A stretch of 64,000 bases of DNA. Origin: an uncultured Christensenellaceae bacterium. Its GTDB lineage: Bacteria > Bacillota > Clostridia > Christensenellales > Borkfalkiaceae. The notes beneath the pieces were generated by a model, which saw only the letters and a list, made by a program, of their open reading frames with translations, did no database searches and was not told the DNA's origin. The translations under genes were made by a program, and so were the position numbers. Below, piece by piece: positions 30,843-39,399 of the stretch; the first letter of the stretch is position 1; each line of letters begins with the position of its first letter. The stretch spans positions 1-64,000 of the forward strand of contig CAJUOV010000004.1 in the NCBI GenBank assembly GCA_910588695.1. Reading direction: 5' to 3'.

Positions 30843-32327
30843 ATGGCTATGAATACGGAAACGTCAACCTACCGCGGGTACGGTAAAATTTTAACGTTGA
30901 CTCATCAGACGGCGGTCGAGTGTAAATTCGGGGCTGAAGTAGAGTCGATCATCGCTTCCGAAGCGCACGTTATTTTGACGGGTGCGGAGGCAATGGACGG
31001 AGAAGTCCGCTATTACGGAAAAACACATTTTCTGATCGTTTACGAAGATGCGGACAGAAAGATCTGCCGCGCGGAAAAGGGGGTTGAATTTTCAGCGCGC
31101 GTCGAAAACGAGAACTGTTTCCCCGCGCTGACGGCGCGCGCCGCGCTTACGATCGAAAATCTCTCCACCCGAAGAGAGGGTGCGAGCGTCTATCTGACCG
31201 CACTCGTCGGTGCGGACATCGCGCTGTACGGAGAGACCTCGTTCGACTATCTGTCGGGCGGCGATCTCATCGTAAAGCGCGAGGAGGCGAATGTACTCTC
31301 CGCGCGTCTCGTGGGCGGCACGACGGAGACGGAGGACGAATTCGAAACGGAGTTTATCGGCGACGTGCTCCTGCATTCGGAGACGGTCGGACCCATCGAC
31401 CTCACGCTCTCTGCGGGCACGCTGCGCGCCGAGGGTGAGATCAATCTCTGTATTCTCGCGCTGAAAGGGGATAACTCGCTCGTATCCTTCGAGCGGCTGG
31501 TTCCGTTCAGTTTCGAAATTCCCTGCGAAGAGGCGTTTCCGGGGCGGAACGCGGAAATCAGAGTTTCCGTGCTCGACGTTTCGATCAAAGCGGACGCGGA
31601 CGAAGAAAAACAGAAGTGCAAAATCCGCGCGGAATTTACGCTCGGCGCCGAGGGCTGCGTCTACGAAGAGGCAAAGGTCGACGTTGTAACGGACGCGTTT
31701 TCCCGCACGCACGAAGTCAGACTTACGCACAGGGAAGTGGAGACGACGGGCGCGGGCGAGACGCATTGCTTTACGGAACGCGTATCCGGAAAAGCCGCGC
31801 TCTCCGCAGGCGTTGATTTTTCGGATACGCTGCTTGCGGTCACTTTGCAACGGGCGGAAGCCAATCTTGTCCGCACGGACGACGGCATGCGGGTAGAGGG
31901 AGTCGCGCTTGCAACGCTTGTCGTCAAGGGCGCGGACGGCGACATCAGAGGTTTGGAGATGAGTCTGCCCTTCTCCGTCGGCGCAGATACGGAGGAAGCG
32001 GAAATTTCCGTTCTTGTCTGTTCCATGAACGCCCGCCAGCGGCAGGAGGGAGAGATCGACGCCGAGGCGACTTTGAAGATCTGCTTCAAAGAACGCAGAA
32101 CGGTGTGCGCCCGTTTTGTGTGCGGAGCGGAAGAGAGAGAAGAGGTTCCCGTTTGCGACAGCGCGGTCAGCGTATATATTCCCGCGGCAGGCGACGGGCT
32201 TTGGGAACTTTCGAAATCCCTGAAAAAGTCGCCCGAAGAAGTTTCCGAAAATAATCCCGATCTGGAATTTCCCGTCAAAGAGGGACAGCGCGTGATTATT
32301 TACAGAAAAAAAGCGTTAAACATATAA
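30843..32327 (+). CDS. sipL: SipL/SpoVID-like spore coat morphogenesis protein (DUF3794 and LysM)
   Basis: A 494-residue soluble protein built of repeated beta-rich DUF3794-type domains (about residues 20-140, 160-270 and 285-420, each with a V-x-A-E-A/T-G strand pattern). A C-terminal LysM domain covers about 445-490: YIPAAGDGLWELSKSLKKSP and then EEVSENNPDLEFPVKEGQRV. This layout is that of SipL in clostridia, which binds SpoIVA to anchor the coat to the forespore, the counterpart of SpoVID. AAGGAG precedes the ATG. A sigma-E-like promoter and the veg/ispE neighbourhood support a mother-cell role. The number of DUF3794 repeats is my estimate from the sequence. Confidence 0.85.
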   Translation: MAMNTETSTYRGYGKILTLTHQTAVECKFGAEVESIIASEAHVILTGAEAMDGEVRYYGKTHFLIVYEDADRKICRAEKGVEFSARVENENCFPALTARAALTIENLSTRREGASVYLTALVGADIALYGETSFDYLSGGDLIVKREEANVLSARLVGGTTETEDEFETEFIGDVLLHSETVGPIDLTLSAGTLRAEGEINLCILALKGDNSLVSFERLVPFSFEIPCEEAFPGRNAEIRVSVLDVSIKADADEEKQKCKIRAEFTLGAEGCVYEEAKVDVVTDAFSRTHEVRLTHREVETTGAGETHCFTERVSGKAALSAGVDFSDTLLAVTLQRAEANLVRTDDGMRVEGVALATLVVKGADGDIRGLEMSLPFSVGADTEEAEISVLVCSMNARQRQEGEIDAEATLKICFKERRTVCARFVCGAEEREEVPVCDSAVSVYIPAAGDGLWELSKSLKKSPEEVSENNPDLEFPVKEGQRVIIYRKKALNI

Positions 32328-32332
32328 ATGAA

Positions 32333-32366
32333 GCCCCGTCCGATTCCGGACGGGGTTAAATTTTTC
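32333..32366 (+). terminator. intrinsic terminator after the SipL-like gene
   Basis: CCCCGTCCG / CGGACGGGG stem (32334-32355) is followed by TTAAATTTTTC. It separates this gene from ispE. Confidence 0.8.
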
Positions 32367-32395
32367 TTGCAATCGGGTTTGAAACGTGTTATAAT
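32367..32395 (+). promoter_or_regulatory. sigma-A promoter of ispE
   Basis: TTGCAA (32367-32372) and TATAAT (32390-32395) are spaced 17 bp. The -10 ends only 7 nt before the ispE ATG. Confidence 0.8.
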
Positions 32396-32402
32396 GTCAA
32401 AT

Positions 32403-33308
32403 ATGGATATCGTTAAGGTGTTGGCTTACGGAAAGCTGAATTTGACGCTCGACGTCACGGGGAAGTCGGGGGAGTATCATTCTCTCGATTCAATGGTTGT
32501 AACCGTGAATCTGGTTGACAAAATCATTGTAAAAAAGCGAAAAGATGCGCTTATAAACGTGACCATGCGCGGCATGGGGAGCGAAAAGCTCTTTCCCGAA
32601 GAGAACAACGCCGTGCGCGCGGGCGAAGCGTTCGTAAAAACGTTCCGCACGCTCGGCGCGGATATTACGATTTATAAAGGGATTCCCATGGGCGCGGGTC
32701 TGGGCGGTTCTTCCGCCGACGCGGCGGGAGTGCTGAACGCGTTAGCCAAAATGTACGCGGTCAAAGATGAGAAAAAGTTGAAAGAACTCGCCGACGGGCT
32801 GGGGAGCGATACAAGTTATCTGATGCGCGGCGGACTCGCGCGGCTCCGCGGCAGAGGCGAACAGGTGGAGTTTTTCGACGATACGCCCGAAATGCACTTT
32901 ATTTTGCTCTGTCCCAAGAGCGGTGTTTCTACGGCGGAATGCTTCGAAAAGTTCGATACGCTGCCTCCCAAAACGGGAGAGCCGCGCACGGAGCGGTGGA
33001 TTCAAGCCTATCGCGGCATGGGCGTCGGGGAAGCGGCGCGTTTTTTCGGAAACGATCTTTACGAGAGCGCGAAGCTGTTGAACGCAGATGTGGAAACGGC
33101 TTACACGACGGTAAAGAACTGTTCGCCGCTGGGCGTGAGCATGACGGGATCGGGCAGCGCGGCTTACGGATTGTTTGTGACGCGCGAGCTGTGCGCATGG
33201 GCAAAGAGCAGATACAAGGGCAAGTTTAACGCGTATCAGGCGGACGCGGTATATCCCGCCGAAGAGAAAAAAGGATTTTCGAATCCCTTTTCGCTCGGCG
33301 GAAAATAG
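32403..33308 (+). CDS. ispE: 4-diphosphocytidyl-2-C-methyl-D-erythritol kinase
   Basis: A GHMP kinase that phosphorylates CDP-methylerythritol in the MEP isoprenoid route, the pathway started by dxs at 9507. I start at the ATG 32403, giving 301 residues with the family N-terminus VKVLAYGKLNLTLDVTGK. The ATP loop is PMGAGLGGSSADAAG (about residue 97-111), followed by GSDTSYLMRGGLARLRGRG (about 139-157) and the C-terminal MTGSGSAAYGLF (about 247). There is no ribosome binding site: the -10 box ends 7 nt before the ATG, so the mRNA may be leaderless. Confidence 0.93.
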   Translation: MDIVKVLAYGKLNLTLDVTGKSGEYHSLDSMVVTVNLVDKIIVKKRKDALINVTMRGMGSEKLFPEENNAVRAGEAFVKTFRTLGADITIYKGIPMGAGLGGSSADAAGVLNALAKMYAVKDEKKLKELADGLGSDTSYLMRGGLARLRGRGEQVEFFDDTPEMHFILLCPKSGVSTAECFEKFDTLPPKTGEPRTERWIQAYRGMGVGEAARFFGNDLYESAKLLNADVETAYTTVKNCSPLGVSMTGSGSAAYGLFVTRELCAWAKSRYKGKFNAYQADAVYPAEEKKGFSNPFSLGGK

Positions 33309-33317
33309 AGGGAAAGC

Positions 33318-34232
33318 ATGGAAGAGAGATTGATCGATAAAGACGACGAACGGCTTATCCGTATCAAAAAAACGGCGGACGGAGTCGACGCGCAGGACGT
33401 TCTTGCGGAAGAGACGGAATCATCCGAAACGGAAGAGGAAGTTTTTGTAGAGATTCCCGAGAACGAGGAGTACGACGAAGATCTTGTGGGGCTTACGCCC
33501 ACCGAACTCAAACGGGAACAGGAACGCCGTAAAAAAGCGGAGGAAGAGGCGCGCGCCGAGTGCGAAAAGTTGGTAAAACAAGGGGAAGAGGAACTTGCCC
33601 GCGGAGAATTCAAGAGGGCGGAATCCTTCTTTTCTCAGGCTGACTGCTACGCCTTTGCGGACGAGCGGATTACAAAGGGGCTTTGGACGGCGCGGACCAA
33701 AGATTTTACCGACACTTCGCCCTTTTATAACCTTGAATTTGCCGAAGACTTTTCCGCTTCCGACGATGCGTCCAAACGTTTTGTCCGAGAAAAAGCGGAA
33801 AGCCGTCTTGTGGCGGAGCGGGAAGAGTTCTTAAAAGAAGAAAAAGAGATCGCGCCCGCGGTGCTTGAAAAACAGGAAGAAAGACGGCAGGCGTTTGCGC
33901 AGAACAAAAAGTATTACAAAGTTCGGTTTTTGGGCTTTCTGGCGGGTTTGATTTTTTTCGGGATTGCGGTATCCGTGAGCGCGTATTATATCGTGCGCAC
34001 CCTGTCTTCCGCGCCCGTGATTCTTACGGGCATATTCGGCGGGCTTGCGCTCGTTGCCTTTGTGGGAATGCTGGTCTATTTTCTGAAAACTTTGGGCGCG
34101 GATAAACTTTGCAAAATCAACGAAAAACTTTCGTCTACCGAAGACGGGAAACGGCTCGAAGAGCTCCGCGAAAAGCTCGAATGTTTGCGGCTCGTGTTAG
34201 AGAACGAAGCCGACGAAAAAAAATCCGAATAA
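33318..34232 (+). CDS. membrane protein of unknown function with acidic coiled-coil N-terminus
   Basis: No family recognised. The 304 residues start with an acidic stretch (about 1-60, many Glu/Asp). A charged helical or coiled-coil region follows with a TPR-like segment (EEELARGEFKRAESFFSQAD, about 92-111) and a long Glu/Lys/Arg helix (about 150-195). Two membrane helices (FLGFLAGLIFFGIAVSVSAYY and ILTGIFGGLALVAFVGMLVYFL, about 200-255) precede a short charged C-terminal helix. Both soluble parts would face the cytosol. It sits 10 bp after ispE in the same transcript with a GAGGGAAAG site. It might be a membrane scaffold or a paired-helix adaptor, but that is a guess. Confidence 0.7.
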   Translation: MEERLIDKDDERLIRIKKTADGVDAQDVLAEETESSETEEEVFVEIPENEEYDEDLVGLTPTELKREQERRKKAEEEARAECEKLVKQGEEELARGEFKRAESFFSQADCYAFADERITKGLWTARTKDFTDTSPFYNLEFAEDFSASDDASKRFVREKAESRLVAEREEFLKEEKEIAPAVLEKQEERRQAFAQNKKYYKVRFLGFLAGLIFFGIAVSVSAYYIVRTLSSAPVILTGIFGGLALVAFVGMLVYFLKTLGADKLCKINEKLSSTEDGKRLEELREKLECLRLVLENEADEKKSE

Positions 34233-34235
34233 TAA

Positions 34236-34265
34236 TTTCCGCGCTTACGGCGCGGATAATTTTTA
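34236..34265 (+). terminator. likely terminator
   Basis: TCCGCGC (34238-34244) pairs with GCGCGGA (34250-34256), followed by TAATTTTTATC. Confidence 0.6.
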
Positions 34266-34286
34266 TCGGACGAGGGGGGGGATGAT

Positions 34287-34557
34287 ATGACTGATTTTTC
34301 GGTTTGCGTGATTACCGTAGCTGCGATCGCAGTAATTCTGCCCCTCGTATTCAACCTGTTTTATTTTCTGAAAACCCGAGAAGAAAAGAAGCGGAAAATC
34401 GGCTTCCTTTGAAAAAGAGGTAAAAGTCGGCGAGCGGTTTTATCTTTGTATCGGATTGGGGGTTATAACTTGCGGCGTGTTTTTCGGAATCGGCGTCGCC
34501 GCGCTTGCAGTTTGCGTGCCTTGTTTTTTGTGCGCGAAAAAGATCAAAGTGTATTAA
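34287..34557 (+). CDS. small two-helix membrane protein, split by a +1 frame change
   Basis: ATG 34287 follows GAGGGGGGGATG and opens a 41-residue frame with one membrane helix (ITVAAIAVILPLVFNLFYF) and a basic end (KTREEKKRK), stopping at TGA 34410-34412. The +1 frame continues without its own start for about 48 residues to TAA 34557, giving a second hydrophobic helix (VITCGVFFGIGVAALAVCVPC) and the tail AKKIKVY. Together they make a sensible ~89-residue two-helix protein. The junction reads CTT TGA A, the same slippery codon pair as release factor 2 (CTT TGA C). It could be programmed frameshifting, a broken gene, or a single-base sequence error. Confidence 0.45.
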
Positions 34558-34579
34558 AATTCATCCGAATAGTTGCTTG

Positions 34580-34605
34580 GCTCCCGTAACGGGGGCGATT
34601 TTTCG
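34580..34605 (+). terminator. likely terminator after the small membrane protein
   Basis: GCTCCCG (34580-34586) pairs with CGGGGGC (34590-34596), followed by GATTTTTC. Confidence 0.6.
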
Positions 34606-34645
34606 CAAAAGCGACAAAAAGATGAAAAAATTTTACAAAAAGGTA

Positions 34646-34674
34646 TTTACAGATCGAAAATTATAAGTTATAAT
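34646..34674 (+). promoter_or_regulatory. sigma-A promoter of the APH-type kinase gene
   Basis: TTTACA (34646-34651) and TATAAT (34669-34674) are spaced 17 bp. Confidence 0.85.
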
Positions 34675-34728
34675 ACTTTGGAAAAAATCTTTGCGGGATA
34701 AATCCCCGCGGTATAGGAGGAAATATAT

Positions 34729-35469
34729 ATGGAACTTATTCACACCAGCGTAGGCAAGAAACTCTATCGCGACGGCAACAAACTGATCAAGTCGTTCGAC
34801 GAGTCTTATTCCAAAGCAAACGTGCTCAACGAAGCGCTCAATCAAGCGCGCGTCGAAGAGACTTCGCTGAACATTCCCAAGGTGCTCGAAGTGACCGTCA
34901 TCGACGGGAAATGGTCGCTCATTTGGGAGTACATCGAGGGCGATACGCTTGAAGAACTTATGAAGAAGAATCCCAAGAAAGAGGATGAATATCTTAACTT
35001 CTTCGTCGATCTTCAAGTTTCTATGAGCAAAGAGCGGGTTCCGCTTTTGGGACACCTGCGCGACAAGATGCATGCGAAGATTTCTTCGAGCTCTTTCCCC
35101 GCGACCGTGCGCTACGATCTGCACGTCCGTCTCGACGGGCTGCCCCGTCACAAAAAGCTGTGCCACGGCGACTTCCAGCCCAGTAACGTGATTCTGACGA
35201 AAGACGGAACGCCCTACATCATCGACTGGTCGCACGCAACGCAGGGCAACGGCTCCGCGGACGCGGCGAGAACGTACCTTCTCTTCAAATTACAGAAGAA
35301 AGACGAGCTTGCCGAAAAGTACATGAAGCTCTTCTGTCAAAAGACTGACACCGCGCTTCAATACGTTCAGAACATTATGCCGATCGTCGCGGCTTCGCAG
35401 TCGGTCAAGAATAAACCCGAGGAAATGGAATTCCTTGCAAAATGGGTCAACGTCTGCGATTGGCAGTAA
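34729..35469 (+). CDS. aminoglycoside phosphotransferase/choline kinase-like small kinase
   Basis: A compact APH-fold phosphotransferase of 246 residues. The catalytic loop is LCHGDFQPSNVILTKDGTPY (about residues 143-162), with the Brenner-motif Asp and Asn. IIDWSHATQGNGSADAARTYLLF (Mg-binding Asp) follows. The N-terminal lobe is short with a hydrophobic hinge (LIWEYIEGDTLEELM). The substrate is not known: such small enzymes include kinases of choline, sugars and thiamine, and this one has no sign of being a true resistance gene. It is monocistronic behind a strong promoter with an AGGAGG site, and ends in two consecutive terminators. Confidence 0.82.
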   Translation: MELIHTSVGKKLYRDGNKLIKSFDESYSKANVLNEALNQARVEETSLNIPKVLEVTVIDGKWSLIWEYIEGDTLEELMKKNPKKEDEYLNFFVDLQVSMSKERVPLLGHLRDKMHAKISSSSFPATVRYDLHVRLDGLPRHKKLCHGDFQPSNVILTKDGTPYIIDWSHATQGNGSADAARTYLLFKLQKKDELAEKYMKLFCQKTDTALQYVQNIMPIVAASQSVKNKPEEMEFLAKWVNVCDWQ

Positions 35470-35480
35470 CCGGAAATGAT

Positions 35481-35512
35481 AAAACGCCGCACCTTGGAGT
35501 GCGGCGTTTTTG
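35481..35512 (+). terminator. intrinsic terminator of the APH-type kinase gene
   Basis: A 12-bp stem (35481-35492 with 35499-35510), 6-nt loop and T run. Confidence 0.88.
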
Positions 35513-35520
35513 ATTACATA

Positions 35521-35553
35521 AAAAAACAGGCGCGTTGACGCGCCTGTTTTTTT
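35521..35553. terminator. bidirectional terminator
   Basis: AAAAAACAGGCGCG (35521-35534) pairs with CGCGCCTGTTTTTT (35539-35552). It ends the large minus-strand lipoprotein gene and backs up the plus-strand terminator. Confidence 0.88.
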
Positions 35554-35558
35554 TGAAC

Positions 35559-38500
35559 TTATTCGTCGGAACCGTCTTCCGGTTTCTCTTCGTTCGCTTC
35601 TTTTTCCATGCGGTTTTTCACAAAGGGATTTTCTTCTTCCGTTTCTTCTTCGACCGCGCTCTTTTTGGAAGGCTTGTAGCGTTTATCCTTAGCGGGAGAA
35701 ACGCGCGTCTTTCTCATACGCTTGCCTGCAAAACGGCGGACGAGCAACATGACGATGACGAAGATAAGCACGACGCCGAGGAGGGCGGAGGAACAGATAA
35801 GCAGTATGTCGCCCGTCGAGATGGGCGTTGTTTCGGAGTCGTCGGGCTCTTCTTCATCCGCAGTGAGATTGTCGGGCTCTACGGTAACGTCGCTTGCGCC
35901 GTAGTTAAGGAAGCGGATATACGAAGGAACGCCCGTTCTGGAACCGTCCGCATCGTTATAAATAAGGTAGACGAGTTCCTCCGAATGGCTGCTTTGGCGG
36001 TACGAAGCGTAAGGATTGCCCAGTTCGTCTTCGTCCTCGTTTACATCGTATCTGAGGTAGTTCGCGGAATCGTAAAAAGTAAACGTGTAATAGTTGGCGA
36101 TTGATTCGGGCAGATTTCCGTTTTGATCGAGAACCATATCCTCGTCGTCTTCGAGATCGGCGATTGCTTCCGAAAGCAGACTGTCGTAGTTGGAGACCGA
36201 CGAAGAAGCGTAACGGTCAAAGAACACATATCCGTTTGCGGGAATTCCGTTTTCCGCATTATCTCTGTCGCCCGCCCAGACTTCGAGACGGTAGTTCTTT
36301 GCTTCGCTTCCCGTGTGAACATAGAAAGTGAGGGTGATCCATTCGGTCGGAGCCGAAGTGGTGTTTTCAACCGTGATCACCGATTCGGGGAAAGTTTTTT
36401 CCGTAAAATCGTAACGCGCGATTTCTTTGCCTCCGTTCTCATAGAGGTCTTTCACGATCTGGCTGTAAGAATAACTTCCGTCGCTGTTTTCGGTGCGGTA
36501 GGCATAGAAGTTGCCTTCGTTTCCGTAGAACGCTATGGTATCGCTCTTCGTAACGAGATTTCCGTCTTTTTCTTTATAATTTTTCAGATTTGCGTAGTAA
36601 CTCTTATCTTCGGAATCAACTTTTTGATAGAGACCGTTTTTCTGCAACTCAAACGCCGTTCCCGTTTCTTTTTTGAAGCCTTTCTCGGTGGGATCGCTCT
36701 TGCAGATATTTCCGTCGTCGTCATACCAGTAGGTGACTTTCGGCGCGTCGGAAGCAAGGAACGAATTGTAGCCTTTGTTGCTGAATTCGGAGACATCGGT
36801 CAGATATATCGATGCCTTCGCGCCGGCGGAGAGCTTCACGCGCAGGGAAATTTTCTGATAGGAACTTGCGGATATGGTCGCGTCTTCCGCGAAATATCCG
36901 TAGGAAGGCTGCGCCGTGTTCGTCTTATTGACGATCGCAAGAGGTTGCAGCGCGGTGCGTCCGTTGGCGTCGCCGAATACCGCTTTCCAAGCGTCTTCTC
37001 CCGTTTTTCCGTCGATGAGAGCGTTAATTTCGGAATTCCACACATCGGAATAATTATCCACGTATTTATGGTTGATAAGTCCCGTCGCGAGCACGGGATC
37101 ATTCGTTCCGTCGATGTTCGGGATCTTGTTTTCGGTTTCGGAATTGGGAACCATCCAATCGCTTCCCGCAAGCACGCCTTTGAAGCTGAGCGGAGTGCCG
37201 AGACCGTGTTCGATGTCCGAAGAAGCCGTCGCCGAATCGAATACCGTCGTATCCTCCACAAGTCCCGTCAGCGAAACTTTTTTCGCTCTGTCGTTCGTGG
37301 AAGCGTAAGAAAGTTCGGTCTTGGAAAGGGACTGCGATTCGAAATTCGCAAATGCCGCATATCCCTGACCGTAATCGTATTTGTCGGACGACGCGATCGA
37401 AGTGGGTCCGTAAGAGAATTCGAGACTGAACTCTTTGACCTCTTCCGTATCGTTCGAGACGAAGAAAAAGCATTGCACCCAACCGTTGTAGATGTCCGTG
37501 TTTTCGTCGTTCACGTCTACCGTTTCCACCGTCGTCGAGTCAAAGGCGGAAATCGCGGTCTTGTTTTCGCCGTCTACGAGAGTGATCGAAGCACCCGTGC
37601 GCCCCGTGATGATCTTGCTTGTTTTTACGAAGAACGAGATGAGCAGACGCTCGTCTTTTGCAAGAGAAAAATTCGTCGTCTTAGCGGTGTAAGCCGCGCC
37701 GTTCGTCGAGAGAAGAAGCAGAATGTCGCTCTGACTGAACGAGGAGGGGAATTCCGCGAAATCGTTTTCGGCGATGTTTTTGAGGTATCCGTTCGTCGAA
37801 TTTTTAATGTCGGCAAGCGATTTGAAGCCGATCACGCTTCCCTTTGTCGGATCGCTGCGGTTGTCCGAAAGAGAACTGTCGATTTTTTCCGAAGTATAGA
37901 CGGTATTGCCCGATTTCTCTTCGGTCAGTCCGATCGAATTCGTCGTCAGGTTCAGTTTGTTGAATCCCGCATACAGATCGATCGCAAACGTTTTGGCATA
38001 GGTCTTGTTTGCGTCGTAGAGATAGGTTGCGTCGAAGAGCTTGTCCTTCTTTTTATCGTCGATGTCGCAGGTGTAATTGACCGCAAGGGAATCCGTCGCT
38101 TCGACGTAAGCGTCGTTGTCGATTACGGTGAACTCCACATCGTCGAAGAGCGCGTAGCCGTTGACCGCTTCGTATCTGTCCTCCGAATTGCCCTGCCCGA
38201 GCCCGAGAACAAGCCGCACCGTCGTCGTGGCGAAGGTGCTTGCCCGAACGTAGACGGTATATTTTTCCCAGCCGTTGTCGTTTGCGTCGGGATTGGTTAC
38301 CTCGGTGTTGATGTTTTTGATCTGCATCTGGTCGAGGGTGGTTCCGCCGACCGTCTGCGTAACGCCGATGTACGCGCCCGCCTCAGAGGTGACTTTGAGC
38401 CCGTCGAGAGAATCGTCCGATCCGTTGAGATCGGAATAATAGTGTCTGAGTTGCGCCGTTTTGACCCAGACGGAGATCTGTGCGGCGGTGCCCGCTTTCA

Positions 38501-39209
38501 GCGTGATCGTCGTGGAGGAAGAATAGGACTGCGCCGTTCCCACCGCGCCGTCACTCGTTCTGCGGTTGTGGATCATGAGCACGCCGCGCTCTTCCTGATC
38601 TTTTGTATCCGTATCGCCGTGCAGAGCAACCTTTTCACCCAGCTCGCTTCTCAGATACTGCACGTCTTCGAAGTCGACGGAGGAAAAAGCGTGTTCGTTG
38701 AAAAACTTTTTCTCGGCGGAAGAGTTCGCCAGCGCATCGTATGCGTCTTCGAAAGGATCGTACTCGGAATTGTTGTTGGGATTGTCGCATTTGTAATAAA
38801 AATAGAGTTTATCGTAAATGCTGCCCTCTTCCCAATTCGTATACGCGTCTGAAACGGAGGTGAATTCACGTTTGGATTTGGTCACGGAATCCCAATATTT
38901 GAGATCGACAAGTCCCGATTTCGTATCGGAAGAAGGGGAGCCGGAAGAGAACGACCAGCTTGTGGGCGTATTGAGGATCGCCCTCAACTCTTTTTCTTCC
39001 TTTGTCATTTCGGTATAGAACTCGAAATTGCCGTTTTTCAGAATCTGGGTATCCGTGGGCAGCGCGGCGGAATCTTCCTCTTCCTCGTTGTCGTTGTCCG
39101 GGGTTTTACAGGCGGAGAAAACGCCGAGCGCGATCGTCGTCGCCATTGCGAGCGACAGCCCGAGAATCCAACGCTTTTTCCGTTTGCTCCATTCGATCGT
39201 TTTAGCCAT
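35559..39209 (-). CDS. giant surface lipoprotein (1216 aa) with C-terminal membrane anchor
   Basis: Not a named family. ATG 39209 has GAGGAT upstream. The N-terminus is basic then hydrophobic, with a lipobox-like LGVFSAC (Cys about residue 34), so it is probably exported and lipid-modified. The bulk is Ser/Thr/Asp/Asn-rich and beta-strand-like with recurring domains of the form WV...K-T-A-Q...L-G...F-D-D-V-E-F, suggesting several carbohydrate-binding jelly-roll modules (for example residues ~245-370 with SVWVKTAQLRHYY and GYALFDDVEFT). Near the C-terminus a membrane helix (ILLICSSALLGVVLIFVIVMLL) is followed by a basic then acidic cytosolic tail of ~60 residues. It is monocistronic and may act as a surface adhesin or binding scaffold. 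Confidence 0.75.
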   Translation of the reverse strand: MAKTIEWSKRKKRWILGLSLAMATTIALGVFSACKTPDNDNEEEEDSAALPTDTQILKNGNFEFYTEMTKEEKELRAILNTPTSWSFSSGSPSSDTKSGLVDLKYWDSVTKSKREFTSVSDAYTNWEEGSIYDKLYFYYKCDNPNNNSEYDPFEDAYDALANSSAEKKFFNEHAFSSVDFEDVQYLRSELGEKVALHGDTDTKDQEERGVLMIHNRRTSDGAVGTAQSYSSSTTITLKAGTAAQISVWVKTAQLRHYYSDLNGSDDSLDGLKVTSEAGAYIGVTQTVGGTTLDQMQIKNINTEVTNPDANDNGWEKYTVYVRASTFATTTVRLVLGLGQGNSEDRYEAVNGYALFDDVEFTVIDNDAYVEATDSLAVNYTCDIDDKKKDKLFDATYLYDANKTYAKTFAIDLYAGFNKLNLTTNSIGLTEEKSGNTVYTSEKIDSSLSDNRSDPTKGSVIGFKSLADIKNSTNGYLKNIAENDFAEFPSSFSQSDILLLLSTNGAAYTAKTTNFSLAKDERLLISFFVKTSKIITGRTGASITLVDGENKTAISAFDSTTVETVDVNDENTDIYNGWVQCFFFVSNDTEEVKEFSLEFSYGPTSIASSDKYDYGQGYAAFANFESQSLSKTELSYASTNDRAKKVSLTGLVEDTTVFDSATASSDIEHGLGTPLSFKGVLAGSDWMVPNSETENKIPNIDGTNDPVLATGLINHKYVDNYSDVWNSEINALIDGKTGEDAWKAVFGDANGRTALQPLAIVNKTNTAQPSYGYFAEDATISASSYQKISLRVKLSAGAKASIYLTDVSEFSNKGYNSFLASDAPKVTYWYDDDGNICKSDPTEKGFKKETGTAFELQKNGLYQKVDSEDKSYYANLKNYKEKDGNLVTKSDTIAFYGNEGNFYAYRTENSDGSYSYSQIVKDLYENGGKEIARYDFTEKTFPESVITVENTTSAPTEWITLTFYVHTGSEAKNYRLEVWAGDRDNAENGIPANGYVFFDRYASSSVSNYDSLLSEAIADLEDDEDMVLDQNGNLPESIANYYTFTFYDSANYLRYDVNEDEDELGNPYASYRQSSHSEELVYLIYNDADGSRTGVPSYIRFLNYGASDVTVEPDNLTADEEEPDDSETTPISTGDILLICSSALLGVVLIFVIVMLLVRRFAGKRMRKTRVSPAKDKRYKPSKKSAVEEETEEENPFVKNRMEKEANEEKPEDGSDE

Positions 39210-39225
39210 AAAAAAATCCTCATAC

Positions 39226-39247
39226 GCGCGCACATTATTATGCGCGC
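39226..39247 (-). promoter_or_regulatory. GC hairpin just before the lipoprotein ribosome binding site
   Basis: GCGCGCA (39226-39232) and TGCGCGC (39241-39247) form a 7-bp stem about 5 nt upstream of the GAGGAT site. Its placement resembles the gyrB leader hairpin; it may stabilise the mRNA. Confidence 0.45.
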
Positions 39248-39399
39248 AATTTACAGTATTCTTATTTTAATATAAAACGCGTTGCAAAGCAAGCAATTCC
39301 GTGCGTAAATAGGTCGATTTGGGAAAATTTTTTGAGAAATTTCACAAACTGTTTTCATTCGGAGTTGGATTTTGCACATTTTTCGGAAACGGAGGAAAT

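Noticed and set aside
34729..35469. Antibiotic resistance by aminoglycoside phosphotransferase
   Set aside because: The protein is short, chromosomal and not next to mobile DNA. APH-fold kinases of this size commonly serve metabolism.
36123..38852. 909-codon frame on the plus strand within the giant lipoprotein gene
   Set aside because: Arg/Val/Phe-rich nonsense typical of a reverse-complement frame. The minus strand has signal peptide, ribosome binding site and membrane anchor.
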